64,000 nt of DNA from positions 15,222,501 through 15,286,500 of the forward strand of contig CATNEN010000039.1 of NCBI GenBank assembly GCA_950097015.1, given 5' to 3'. Shown one piece after another: positions 49,180 to 59,224 of this stretch. The first letter of the stretch is position 1; each line of letters starts with the position of its first letter. Both the position numbers and the translations under genes were made by a program. The stretch comes from Macrostomum hystrix. Lineage: Eukaryota > Platyhelminthes > Macrostomidae. A model generated the notes under the pieces. That model was not told the origin of the DNA. It saw only the letters and a list, made by a program, of their open reading frames with translations, and ran no database searches.

Positions 49180-50095
49180 TGGCGCAGTAACGGAAGAAAG
49201 TTACTGAAGGTTTAAAAGCAAAGGAAAATATCGATGTTATGGAAGACTTAAAATAATCGAGAAAAAGCAACGTAAACCATAAAGTAACGGAATCTATGAC
49301 AGTAACAAAATACTTCAAGCAACGGAGGATTTCAGAGTAACAGAAGACTGAAGACAACTATAAGAAGATATCATGGTACCTAAAATATGAAAAATAAAGG
49401 AATACATAGAAGTAACTGACGACATCAAAGTAACGCCATCAAAGCAACGAAAATAAAATAAAGAAAAAACTACAATAAAATACATAAAAAATAACGGAAG
49501 AAAAAATAGGGCAGAATGGATCAAAGTAACGAAATTCATCAGAGCAACAAAAGGAATTAAAAAATATTAAAAAACCAAAAAATAACAGAATACAAAAAAG
49601 GAACGGAAGACATTAAAGTAACGGTAGGCCAAAAAGTAACGGAAGGAATTAAAGTAACGGTATGCATCTGAGTAACGAAAGGCATCAAAGTAGCAGAAGG
49701 AATAAAAAACGGAAGTAATCAAATTAACGGAAGGCATCAAATTAATGGATGGCATCAAAGTAACGAAATGCAACAAAGTAACGAAATGAATTAAAGTAAC
49801 GAAAGGCATCAAAGTAACGGAAGGCATCAAATAAATTAAAAGAAAAAAATTACAAAACACACAAAAGAACCAGAACACGAAACGGAACAGGAGACATCAA
49901 AGTAACGGAAGGTATCTAAGGAACGGATGGCTTCAAAGTAACAGAAAGCCGTCAAAGTACCAGAAGGCATCACAGTAACGAAAGGAATCAAAATAACGGA
50001 AGGAATCTAATAAACGGATGGCACCAAATTAACGGAAGGCATCAAAGTAACGGAAGGCATCAAAGTAACGGAAACTTTTTAAAGTTAATGTAGCG
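49180..50095. repeat. Degenerate ~18 bp minisatellite (GCATCAAAGTAACGGAAG)n, copy 2
   Basis: Longer than in copy 1, with a different internal order. Confidence 0.85.
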
Positions 50096-50141
50096 CAACG
50101 TTCCCTAAAGTAGGTAACGAAATGCGTTAAGTAATACTCAC

Positions 50142-50285
50142 GTAACCCAGCAGCACAGTGTCGTTAAGAAAGTCGAAATCCCCCGGCGGCATTTCGTCAG
50201 CCGATCGCCAACGCACAAAAGTGTCCATTTGGCGGCCTAACTCGAAGGGCCGATAGCCGGTAGAGTTGATGACAACCACCGGATT
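50142..50285 (-). CDS. GH31 glucosidase exon 6, copy 2, intact
   Basis: 144 bp, exactly 48 codons, from a CGAAG acceptor to TAC|GTGAGT: NPVVVINSTGYRPFELGRQ and DTFVRWRSADEMPPGDFD, the GH31 SYRPYDEG/VFITN region. It has the five bases missing from copy 1. Upstream exons 1-5 are not present on this side because the duplication ends, so this is a 3' fragment of the gene. Confidence 0.75.
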
Positions 50286-50395
50286 CTTCGAATGCGAATG
50301 AAGTGGAGAAAGAATGTCAACTTGAAGCTTGTAACGTTTTAAGGCTAAAATCCATCTTTTCCATTAATCTCCTCTCTCACTTCCCAATCCCCTCG

Positions 50396-51376
50396 CACTT
50401 CTATGGCTGGAGTAACCTTGGGGTTAGTGAGTGAACATAGGAGCCTATGTAAATGCATTGATGTGCTCTGCCGCAGGGAAAGCCATGGAAATCCCATGGA
50501 GGTCAGAAAGAAAATATGGCTTTTTATAAAAAAGCAACCAATTTGTTCAAATTCTAGCCCGTCCCAGTTTTACAAGACACAACACTGCAGCAATAATATA
50601 GGCGGGTTGGACTTAGAAGGTAGTGAATCTGCTTCCGATGTCTGGGTATTTAAACTATGGTAATGGGAATACATGGACCTATGCTTTCGGAAAGCTGCTT
50701 TCTGATGAGGAATGCGTGCATAGAGAAAAGTAAAAATCTAATTAATTTACCACTGAAATCTTTCATTAAGGAGCTGTGCAGGAAACAATTGATAAGTTCA
50801 TTGTTAACTAGAAGTTAATCAGTGTCGGCTTTTGGGTTTCTGTCTGCAAATGCCTGACAAATTAAAATCAAACATTTAATAGATTATCGAAACACCATAT
50901 ACGAGCGTAGAGAGCTATAGAGAACAATATCTTGAATGCCACAGTAAGATAAATATGTGGTTTTGTGGTAAAAGTGCCGGCGCACTTGATTTGCAATAGT
51001 CCCATTCCATGCGGATCAATATTCGCGAGGTTGTTTTTGTTTGTACCAAAACACCGCGGGAACAGTTATCAGTTTCTTATCAGCTAATTTCGCCCACAAA
51101 ACTCAGTAACAATCGGTTGCTGGGCCAATTCACTGCATGAACAAAGCAGTTTGTGCGATGTGTGACTGGCTACCTGGTAATATTAATAATTTTCTGACCC
51201 TCTGTATGGCATAACAGTGTACACATTCCAAACAAAATGTGAAAAAAAAACAAAGCTGTAAACATAGCCGCTATGTGTTCTGCAAGATAAGGGGATGGGA
51301 ATAGATATAAAGAGATTAAACTGGACTTGAAAATTTGAAATTTTCACAAGAGGCACTTTGAATAAATGTTAAGTCC
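50396..51376. other. Left flank of the Polinton-like element, no supported gene
   Basis: Unique A/T-rich sequence. It may contain the left terminal inverted repeat and the promoter of the following gene. One 86-codon open frame (50403-50663) has no recognisable feature and is not called. Confidence 0.35.
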
Positions 51377-52330
51377 ATGAAAGCTATGAGTCGTCCCCGG
51401 TGCCCATCCTACGTTCATGAAGTGTGTGCCACCTGCAACACTAGTATGCTCGGTGGACTTAAGCATCATGTTGTGAAACAAGGCTGCAATGTCACCCGAT
51501 GGCTACTATGTCACCAATGTCAGTCGGTTGAGCTCTTTACTGTTAGAGGCCAAATAAAGCGGCATAAAAATCATGCTACTGTTAACTGGAGCTCTGCTGA
51601 GGATCGCGAGCGGGCGCGCATTACTGCTCTGGAAGTGGCGCATCAAGAGGAAGGCAAAAAGGCGGCAGAGCCGGAGAGCTCATTGAGTCAAGTAATAGCT
51701 AATTTATGCGGTCGAGTCACCAGCACTGGCGCTCGGCTCAACGCCCAGCCTACTGCTGCTGCTGCTGATGCTGCTGCTATAGACATCGGCACTCCCTCTC
51801 TGCCCGGCACCGCTACTGCAACAGCAGATTCTTCGACCCCTGGCGTTCTTTCAGCAGCCGCTGCAGCTGCTGATGCTGATGCTGCTGTTGCTGCTTCTGC
51901 TGCTGCTGCTGCTCTACTTGACGGCGATGTCGGAGCTCCCCTGCTTGACGCTGACACTCCTAACTTCGAGCTGCCTGAGCTGGACACCGCATTTTTCGAG
52001 AACCTTGATGAGCACGAAGTAATCGAACAGCAGCAGCTGCAGCAGCAACATGCAATCCCTGTTTCCGGGAAAAATATGGAGCGTGCCAGGATGCTAGCAG
52101 AAGTCAGTCTGTCTGACGTGATCCGCGACCTTGAGTCGGGTCCTGTGCCTCCACCACCACCACCAACACCACCACCACCGACTGAGGTTCAGCCTGCGGC
52201 CGCGACCGCTAATGAAGCACTGCAGCAGCCGGCACCCATCTGCATCCAGCTGGTTCTGCCTAGCAGTGTTAACGGTGAATATTGGATTGGCTTGGGGGGG
52301 ACTTTCCGAATTCGCCTGAGCAACTCTTAA
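51377..52330 (+). CDS. Zinc-finger-like, low-complexity protein of the Polinton-like element
   Basis: A 317-residue protein upstream of PolB on the same strand. The N-terminal 70 residues contain CATC, CHQC and HKNH in a spacing that could bind zinc. The middle is Ala/Asp-rich (runs of Ala from GCT/GCA/GCC codons), followed by acidic FELPELDTAFFENLDEHE, Gln and Pro runs, and a short hydrophobic C-terminus. I do not recognise the family. An activation-type acidic/Gln/Pro composition next to a zinc finger suggests a regulatory DNA-binding protein, but this is inference only. Start at either ATG 51377 or 51386. Confidence 0.55.
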   Translation: MKAMSRPRCPSYVHEVCATCNTSMLGGLKHHVVKQGCNVTRWLLCHQCQSVELFTVRGQIKRHKNHATVNWSSAEDRERARITALEVAHQEEGKKAAEPESSLSQVIANLCGRVTSTGARLNAQPTAAAADAAAIDIGTPSLPGTATATADSSTPGVLSAAAAAADADAAVAASAAAAALLDGDVGAPLLDADTPNFELPELDTAFFENLDEHEVIEQQQLQQQHAIPVSGKNMERARMLAEVSLSDVIRDLESGPVPPPPPPTPPPPTEVQPAAATANEALQQPAPICIQLVLPSSVNGEYWIGLGGTFRIRLSNS

Positions 52331-53123
52331 TTTTATAATAGTACCAAGTTTGAAATAAGTGGAAGAAAATAGAGTGACTTTACTGATACCAACGGCACTT
52401 TTTTACCTAGGAGGATTGGAGGATCTTATTTTTTATTAACGTATTGCTTTATGAGCGCCGATTGATGGCATCTCATGGTGATTGTAGGAGTTAATAATTG
52501 TGTATCTGGAAATATTTTTTGTAAATTAAGTCAAGACCCATAAATTATTTTCAAACGCGAATTTCAAATTTCATAATTTTTAACATCTAACGATCTAATG
52601 TCTATAAAGTAAAAGTTTATGCATCTATGTAGTGCTGATTGATCAACCTGTGCTAGGTGTCATGTGTTTAATGCAAGGATGAGGATTGGGATTGATTCTG
52701 GTTGGCTCTGCGTTATTTTTTATAATCTCCGTCTCTAATTAACTTCTGTTTCCAATGTTTTCGCATCGCATATTTTTAATAAAAGTAAAAACTGATACCT
52801 ATTTTGTATCAGTTAATAATGCTGAAAGAATACGGAAGCGCTGCATTTTGGAAAAGTTCGCGGCTTTGAGTTATTTAATTTTGATTTATCGATTTAGAGA
52901 GAACAAATGTATGCACACTATAAAAGTTTTGGACCCGAAATTTTAGTATGTAACGACCAGACCCGATTAGCAACTTTCGATAATATGAATGTTTAGTATA
53001 TTCACAAATTATGTTACTGATATTAGCTTTTCCAAATAAAATCATCACAAAAATATGCGTTTCAGCAAATTCCCCCATCTGATCTAAAATGCTTCCAACT
53101 GTGTAATAAAAGGAACCGAGATA
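52331..53123. other. Spacer between the zinc-finger gene and PolB
   Basis: A/T-rich; probably 3' UTR and PolB promoter. AATAAA-like motifs are present (52779, 53035). No gene supported. Confidence 0.4.
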
Positions 53124-53220
53124 ATGTCGAGAGACACTTCACCAGCCACCACATCAGCAGTAGCAGCAAGTGATCTGTCGCATGAGTCCACCAATTTCAC
53201 TTTCGAGCTCGAGCCAACCG
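53124..53220 (+). CDS. Possible 5' exon of PolB
   Basis: ATG 53124 opens 32 codons plus one base, starting MSRDTSPATTSAVAASDLSH, up to a consensus donor G|GTGAGT at 53221. It joins PolB in frame at acceptor TTCGCAG (53796), or through a 53 bp middle exon (53660-53712, CACGCAG...CTGCAG|GTCAGA) to acceptor TGCTACAG (53804). Both models are open. Confidence 0.45.
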
Positions 53221-53317
53221 GTGAGTTCATGCAATTTTTATTCAAATGAGTTCAGCATAGCCAGCGAAGTAGACTTATCCCTCTAAAAGTACACGCTAAG
53301 TAGTCATAACAAACCCA

Positions 53318-53560
53318 TCCGCTGATTCACTGATTCCCGGTTCACTGATTCCCGGTTCACTGATTCCCGGTTCACTGATTCCCGGTTCACCGATTCTTGA
53401 TTCACCGATTCCTGATTCACCGATTCCTGATTCACCGATTCCTGATTCACTGATTCCCAGTTCACTGATTCCCAATTCACTGATTCCCAGTTCACCGATT
53501 CCTGGTTCACTGATTCCCGATTCACTGATTACGGTTCAATGATTCCTGATTCACCGATTT
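53318..53560. repeat. 15 bp minisatellite (GGTTCACTGATTCCC)n
   Basis: About 16 units within the putative PolB intron; likely another intron-borne array. Confidence 0.9.
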
Positions 53561-53796
53561 CGTTGATTGACACTATGAGGAGATAGAATTAGAGGAAATA
53601 ACTTATTTTTAACTGTCCATGGAAATGCGAATATTAAAAAACATGATCAATTCACGCAGGCATTCAATTCAGCTCGGCTGTTCAGGCCAGTGCGCATGAT
53701 GACATACTGCAGGTCAGACGCTTCACTCCAACTTCACTTCACTTCACTCAAGAGGTCTCGATCCATTTCACTTTTTAACATCTACTTAGTTCGCAG

Positions 53797-56700
53797 TGCT
53801 ACAGGTTGTTGAGATGAGATTCGATTCATCCGAGAACAATTCTGTTCGAGCGCAGCTTAAGTTCAACATTAGAATGGTGAGAATCAAAGAAGCAATGGTA
53901 GTTAATGCGGAGGATAAGTGGTTCGCATGCAGTCTCGAGCTTCTTACTGATCTTAGAGACTTTGAATTGTGGTGGCTGCAGCAGTTTTCTGAGCTGGAAC
54001 GCAAGATTGACACCTACAATGCAAATGGGAGTGGTTGGATAGTTGAGCAAATCAACTATTTTGATCTGAGCACTGCCCTCACTGATCGCATTCGCTACTA
54101 TCGAGGACGATGTGCTAATTTTACTGTGCCCAATCGGCTAGTAGTTAAGAAGGCCATCATGAACCCACCGAGCAATGGAAATGATTGCTTTCTATTTGCC
54201 TGTCTTGCTTACCTGCACAGCAGTGATCCTGGTGTGATGAAGTCCTGTCATCGACTAACAACTTACAGCAGATGGCTGGGTGAAATCGATCTGAGCGGCA
54301 TCAGTTTACCAATCGCAATTTCCGATTTAGAAGTTATAGAAGAAAAGAATCCCGAAATCTGTTTCACAGTTTTTACCTGGGAGCATGATGAGGCCTATGT
54401 CATTCGCCAGCCACTTCCTGGGCTTTGTGCCTCTCGCAAGGTTATTCCTCTACTCTTGCTTCGCAACTCATGCTCCGATGATGCTAATGATGATGATAAT
54501 GATGCTGAGAATTGTGGGACTGGACACTGGTGTGCAGTTTCGAACCTGGACCGGCTCCTGAACAGCAAAAAAGGTCTGAGGAATCGCAAATGGTGTGAGA
54601 AGTGCATTTCTCCGTTTCGATCCCAGGAGGAGTTAGAGCAGCATCGAGACAGCTGCAATCCTCAGCTGAAACCCAGCATCATGGAGCGCATGCCTGATGC
54701 AAATAGCAACACAATGCAATTCATGGCTTGGGAAAAGACTATCAGTCCCCCATTTGTTGTCTACGCAGATTTTGAAGCTCTGAACACCCCGTGTGAACTA
54801 ATGGAGCCTGACAGAGCAGTTGGTATCACCAAGTTAACTGAGCATCTGCCTGTAGCTGCTGGCTACCTTGTTATTCCAAGAGAGGGTATGAGCAGCGACA
54901 TTCGGAGGCCGAGTGAGGATGTTTTCCTCTGCAGCGGTCCCAATCCGAATTCTGTCGTGAAGCAGTTTTTGGCCTCACTCGAACAACTTGCTCGTGGAAT
55001 CTATGGGTGGAATACGGAGTTCAGCCACCAAAAAGCAGACAGGAGCAAGGAAGAAGATAGGCGCAACTTTGCTGAATCCGTTCAGTGCCACTATTGCAGT
55101 GCAGCTCTTACCTCATCATCTGACAAACATTGGGATCATGACCATTTGAGCGGAGATTTTAGAGGAGCTGCCTGTGCTTCATGCAACAAGCTTGCTAAAC
55201 TGCGGCGGCGCTTCTTGCCCATCGTCATGCATAATCTTCGTGGTTATGACCTGCACCTGATTTTTTCGAGCGCCCTAGGCGACATGCCAGGTTGGAAAGT
55301 AAGTGTTATACCACAAACTGCTGAATCTTATCTCTCAATGAGAGTGGAATTCCTAATTGATGAGTACGAAAAAGATGGTAAGAAGAAGCCCCTGTTCTTC
55401 ACGATGCAGTTCATCGATTCACTGCAATTCCTACACAGCAGTCTTTCTCAGCTTATCAAGAACTTGCCGGAGGACAACTGTCCCATCACTAATGCGATGC
55501 GATCAAAGTATCCAAATCTTTCAAGGGATGTACTGCTCAGTAAGGGAGTTTTCCCTTATGATTATCTCTCAAATTTGAATGTGCTCGATGATCGCCAACT
55601 ACCAAAAGTAGACAGTTTTTTTAATCGACTCACCAACAGCCACTGTACCGAGGCGGAGTATCGGCATGCGCAGAAGGCATGGACTGAGTTCGAATCCACA
55701 ACATTGCGCGATTACATGCAATGCTACTTGGAGCTGGACATCAGGCAACTTGCAGATATCTTTGAAGGGTTTCGAAGGCTGAGTTTGCAGGAAGACAAGC
55801 TAGATCCGGTGCATTTTGTGTCAACCCCAGGCCTGTCATTTGCTTCAGCGCTAAAGTCTTCTCAAGTCAAGATTGAACTGCTAACCGATCTCGAGATGTA
55901 CAAAATGTTTAAGAAAGGAATTCGGGGCGGAATGTCTTTTGTCAATGTACATCATGCCCAGAGCGAAAGCAGTGATGATGATGAAACAGCAGGTAGGAGT
56001 TTACTGGCTGTTGATGCTAATAACCTTTACGGTCATGCGCTCACAATGCCCCTACCTGTTGGTGGCTTTCGCTGGCTTAGTCAAGAGGAGCTGTGCTCAT
56101 GGTCTGAGCGCCGCTTTCTCGCCCTGGACGATGACGCTCCAATCGGCTACCTTGTCAAAGCGGATTTGCTCTACCCTGCCGAAATCCACTCGGCAACGGA
56201 GGATCTTCCATTCGCCCCAGAGAAAAGGTGTCCGGATTTCGATGAATTTCCACAGTACATGCGAGAATTATGGACACTGCTTCAGCACGACAATTATCAT
56301 CGTCATCAGCAGCCCGACGCGAACACCACTGTAGATCCTACCGCTGCGCACTACCGTGGAGTACAAAAGTTAATGCTCACATGCCACAACAAATTTTCCT
56401 ATGTACTGCACTCTTCAGCCCTCCGATTCTATCTATCGCACGGGATGAAGTTGCACAAGCTCCAAAGGATGATCGAATTCAGGCAAGAACCTGTCTTCGC
56501 GGACTACATTAAGATGAATAGTGAGAAGCGCTCTATGGCGAAAAATGATTTCGAGAAGGATTTCTACAAGCTGAAAAATAATTCCCTGTTTGGCAAAACA
56601 ATGGAGAACGTACGCAAGCGGCGAGACATCAGAGTGTGCAATAACAAGAAAAAGGTGAAGACTGTTTCTTCGCAACCAAATGTCACATCATTCACCATCA

Positions 56701-57401
56701 TTACACCGTCACTCAGCATCTTCGAGCTTCAAAAGCGTGAAGTAACTCTTGATCGCCCAATTTTCATGGGGCAGTGTGTTCTAGATCGCTCCAAGATCAT
56801 CATGTATCGACTTTACTACGACAGAATAAAACCCATGCTAGAATTCCGTGATGGAGCGAGAGTTCGTGTTTGTGGTGGCGATACAGACTCGCTGTTTTTG
56901 AGCTTAGACAATCTTAACTTGCAGAGAGAAGTGCTGCCAATCCTGCATGCCGAAAGCCTCTTGGACACATCCAATTTTTTATCTAATCACCCACTCTTCT
57001 CGAATCAACTGAAGGCCAGGCTAGGCTGCATTAAAGATGAAGCTGGTGGAGTGCGGCAGATTGAGTGGGTGCTGCTGAGGCCCAAGCTCTATTCTTTCCT
57101 CGCCGAAAGCTCGACGGCTAGCAAAGCAAAAGCAAAAGGTATCCAACGAAGCGTGCTGAAGAATGAAGTCTCCCACGATGACTACGTAAAGATTTTCAGG
57201 GACGCTTCAAAGCTGTCGCTCACTGTTCGTCGAATTGGAAGTGAGAAACATCGCGTTTTCACCATGGAGCAACGCAAGCTCGCTCTCAGTATCTGGGAGG
57301 ACAAGCGAGCGTGGACTGGCTCGAACACAAGTCTTCCGTTCGGCCACTTTCAGCTAACGATCAGGGGTAGACCGAAAAGGGCAGCTGATTGCTTAGAGTG
57401 A
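53797..57401 (+). CDS. polB: Protein-primed family B DNA polymerase (PolB)
   Basis: About 1200 residues replicating the element from its ends with a protein primer, presumably in the nucleus. The 3'-5' exonuclease motifs are YADFEA (near residue 323), HNLRGYDLHL (near 478) and YLELDIRQLADIF (near 643). A Cys/His endonuclease-VII-like insert, CHYC...HWDHDHLSGDFRGAACASCN, is near 430-465, as in other Polinton polymerases. Polymerase motifs A (DANNLYG, near 738), B (KLKNNSLFGKTMENV, near 926) and C (GGDTDSLFL, near 1027) are all present. The first ATG in this block is 53814; upstream exons are likely. No disruption is visible. It converges on the minus-strand cluster. Confidence 0.93.
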
Positions 57402-58079
57402 TGCTTTACACATCTGAGTAACTTTGAATTTGTAATTTCTTGACTTCTTACTTATTCTAATAATTGTTTCCGCGGTTTACCTCATCTGAACAATGATGGT
57501 GATGCTGATGAATAGAGTTATTCATTTAGTTACATCTTTGTAGTCTCTAAGCAAATCACGAGCGTAACATTTTCAGGTAGAGGTTTTCCTTTTTCTATTT
57601 CAATACAAACTTGCCAAAGTCATGTTGGAATCAGTTGCATCACATTAGTCAGGCTTTTCTATTTTGTTTCAACGCACCTTATTTTAGCACTGCAGAATGA
57701 ATGAAGCGACAGTTGTTATTTTCTTTTTTGCTAATTTAGCTACTCGTTTTTATCCATTATCCATTAATTATCTAAATAATATTCACTTTTCTAATTTCTG
57801 TTTGCTCGTGTTCGTTTTATTTGTTTAGGAGTACATAATCTGGGTGGTGGTGGTAGGTGTGCTTTTCCCATGCTTTTAGTGGTGATCTGTTTAAATTTGC
57901 TATGCTCAAGCAATTGCTATTTCAGTTTAGAAAATAAAGAAAGACCAATCCAAGTCAGGTTTTCAAAATAAAATTGGTTAAAATGCACACATTTTAAACA
58001 AGTGGCAGATTGCATGAAAAACGTTACACTTTGTTCAGCCGTCGTCGTCTTCTTATTTAACTGTTGAAACATAAGTTTA
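57402..58079. other. Convergent 3' region between PolB and the TBP-like gene
   Basis: A/T-rich with no gene. AATAAA near 57933 on the plus strand could end the PolB transcript. On the minus strand AATAAA at 58081-58076 overlaps the TBP stop codon. Confidence 0.5.
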
Positions 58080-58646
58080 TTACTGGGACAGAAAACGGTG
58101 AAGCTTGGAAAAATCGGCAATCAGCATGTTCATTGTCTTCGCACCACTGAGAACGAATGAGCCATTGTGAAAAAGCAGGCACTTACAGAAGTCCAGTTTG
58201 CAAATCAAAGCAGAAAAGGACTCTGGCTCATATCTAGCATTCGGTAGCACATCACGGAGGCTTGTCAAGCATTGGGGGTTGGGCAAGTCAATCTTTCCAT
58301 GTGCACTAATAGTTTTAATTCGTACACAAATGGACTGATGAGGCAGCAGTTGAGCAGGCACTCTGCGATGCAGCATAGCCACGAAGCGACGGGCAGCCCT
58401 GACTGAGTCCGAGTAGCTCCGGGCGCCACAGATGCTCAGTTGACCGGTGGGATAGAGCAGCAGAGTGACTCCCGGATCCCGCATCCTCTTGATGAGCACT
58501 CGGGGCCAAACGGGTCGGTAGATGACATGAGCCATGCTGAGAGCCAGTTCCCGTAGAGGAAGTTGGGCGCCCCTGCCTCCAGCCAGTCTCAGATCCACGC
58601 CACCGACCAGGTTGGTCACTCTCAGAGTTGTCAAAGGTGTACTCAT
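58080..58646 (-). CDS. TATA-box-binding protein (TBP) homologue carried by the Polinton-like element
   Basis: The 188-residue protein spans one full TBP core with both pseudo-repeats. Repeat 1 (about 9-96): RVTNLVGGVDL, YRPVWPRVLIKRMRDP, LLLYPTGQLSICGARSYSDS, AARRFVAML. Repeat 2 (about 106-186): YEPESFSALICKL, CLLFHNGSFVLSGAKT, then a closing helix. Cellular TBP has QNIVSTVNL, YNPKRFAAVIMRIREP, LIFSSGKMVCTGAKS, and YEPELFPGLIYRM, LLIFVSGKVVLTGAKV. The four DNA-intercalating Phe positions are aromatic here too (Trp47 roughly, Tyr65, Phe144, Phe159). There is no N-terminal extension, intron or stop. It would bind promoter DNA in the nucleus. Identity as a TBP fold is clear; its use in element transcription is inferred from its place at the end of the minus-strand cluster. 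Confidence 0.9.
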   Translation of the reverse strand: MSTPLTTLRVTNLVGGVDLRLAGGRGAQLPLRELALSMAHVIYRPVWPRVLIKRMRDPGVTLLLYPTGQLSICGARSYSDSVRAARRFVAMLHRRVPAQLLPHQSICVRIKTISAHGKIDLPNPQCLTSLRDVLPNARYEPESFSALICKLDFCKCLLFHNGSFVLSGAKTMNMLIADFSKLHRFLSQ

Positions 58647-59181
58647 TTCCGATATTTTTTCTGCTTGCGGTAGTGTAGTTGCTGATTTCGTTGAAAGTGC
58701 TGATGCCTTTTGAATGGTGCTGACACACCTCGCTTCTTAAGCTTATGGAAAACTTGGGCTTCAACCAGCTGTAGTACATTAATGTATTTTTTAATGCGCA
58801 GCCGGTATCAGATTGTTCGACTAAAGGTCCTCCCAGGTCCTCAAGGTTGTACACCTGTTGGCCAAGAAGTTCAGTTAGAAAAGCGGACTTCCTCGCTCCG
58901 CTAGTCCAAGTTGGGCCATAAGAAATATTAGGAATGTCAGTTTTGAATTTCTTGTAAGATCGGGTTCCATCGTTCCATTTGAGCCGGTGCAGATTCCTTG
59001 AGAGTTTTCTGTAGTGCACTTGCATCTCAGGCGAGATCATTTCCCATGCATATGGTGAAGAATAAACATGATGAGTGATATTGTAACTGCCTGCTCGGAC
59101 TTCAACAACCGCCAGCTCCTTCACAATGAAACCACTACTTGATCTCTCACATGGAAAGCCTTGGAAGTCAATATAGTTCAT
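58315..59181 (-). CDS. Polinton accessory protein, recurrent invertebrate family (IDFQGF...IVKELA)
   Basis: The preferred start is ATG 59181, 43 bases after the preceding gene; an upstream ATG (59310) would overlap it. The reading MNYIDFQGFPCERSSSGFIV, KELAVVEVR, HHVYSSPYAWEM, SGARKSAFLTELLGQQVYNLE and DTGCALKNTLMYYSWL matches a protein I recall from many invertebrate Polinton-like elements; a nuclease-like RNase H fold has seemed possible, but I cannot test it. The frame stays open to 58315 and overlaps the first 110 codons of the TBP gene; only about the first 170-220 residues look conserved, so the true C-terminus is uncertain. Confidence 0.6.
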   Translation of the reverse strand: MNYIDFQGFPCERSSSGFIVKELAVVEVRAGSYNITHHVYSSPYAWEMISPEMQVHYRKLSRNLHRLKWNDGTRSYKKFKTDIPNISYGPTWTSGARKSAFLTELLGQQVYNLEDLGGPLVEQSDTGCALKNTLMYYSWLKPKFSISLRSEVCQHHSKGISTFNEISNYTTASRKNIGNEYTFDNSESDQPGRWRGSETGWRQGRPTSSTGTGSQHGSCHLPTRLAPSAHQEDAGSGSHSAALSHRSTEHLWRPELLGLSQGCPSLRGYAASQSACSTAASSVHLCTN

Positions 59182-59224
59182 TATCGGCGATATCGAATAT
59201 CGAAAGAAAATACAGACAGCTGAT

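Larger units (their letters stand above)
44911..50327. repeat. Segmental duplication, copy 2
   Basis: Direct duplicate of 15321-20857 with the same gene order. Its right end is followed by a short piece homologous to 21560-21650, then by sequence leading into the Polinton-like element. Array lengths differ from copy 1; unique parts are almost identical. Confidence 0.9.

Noticed and set aside
50403-50663. 86-codon ORF near the left end of the Polinton-like element
   Set aside because: No recognisable motif and a chance length in this sequence; left as unannotated flank.
52755-52946. 63-codon ORF between the zinc-finger gene and PolB
   Set aside because: A/T-rich, no motif, probably untranslated spacer.
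58080-58646. TBP-like gene as a recent host TBP retrocopy
   Set aside because: It is strongly diverged from metazoan TBP yet open throughout, and it is integrated in the compact gene cluster with overlapping ends; a recent retrocopy would be nearly identical to host TBP.
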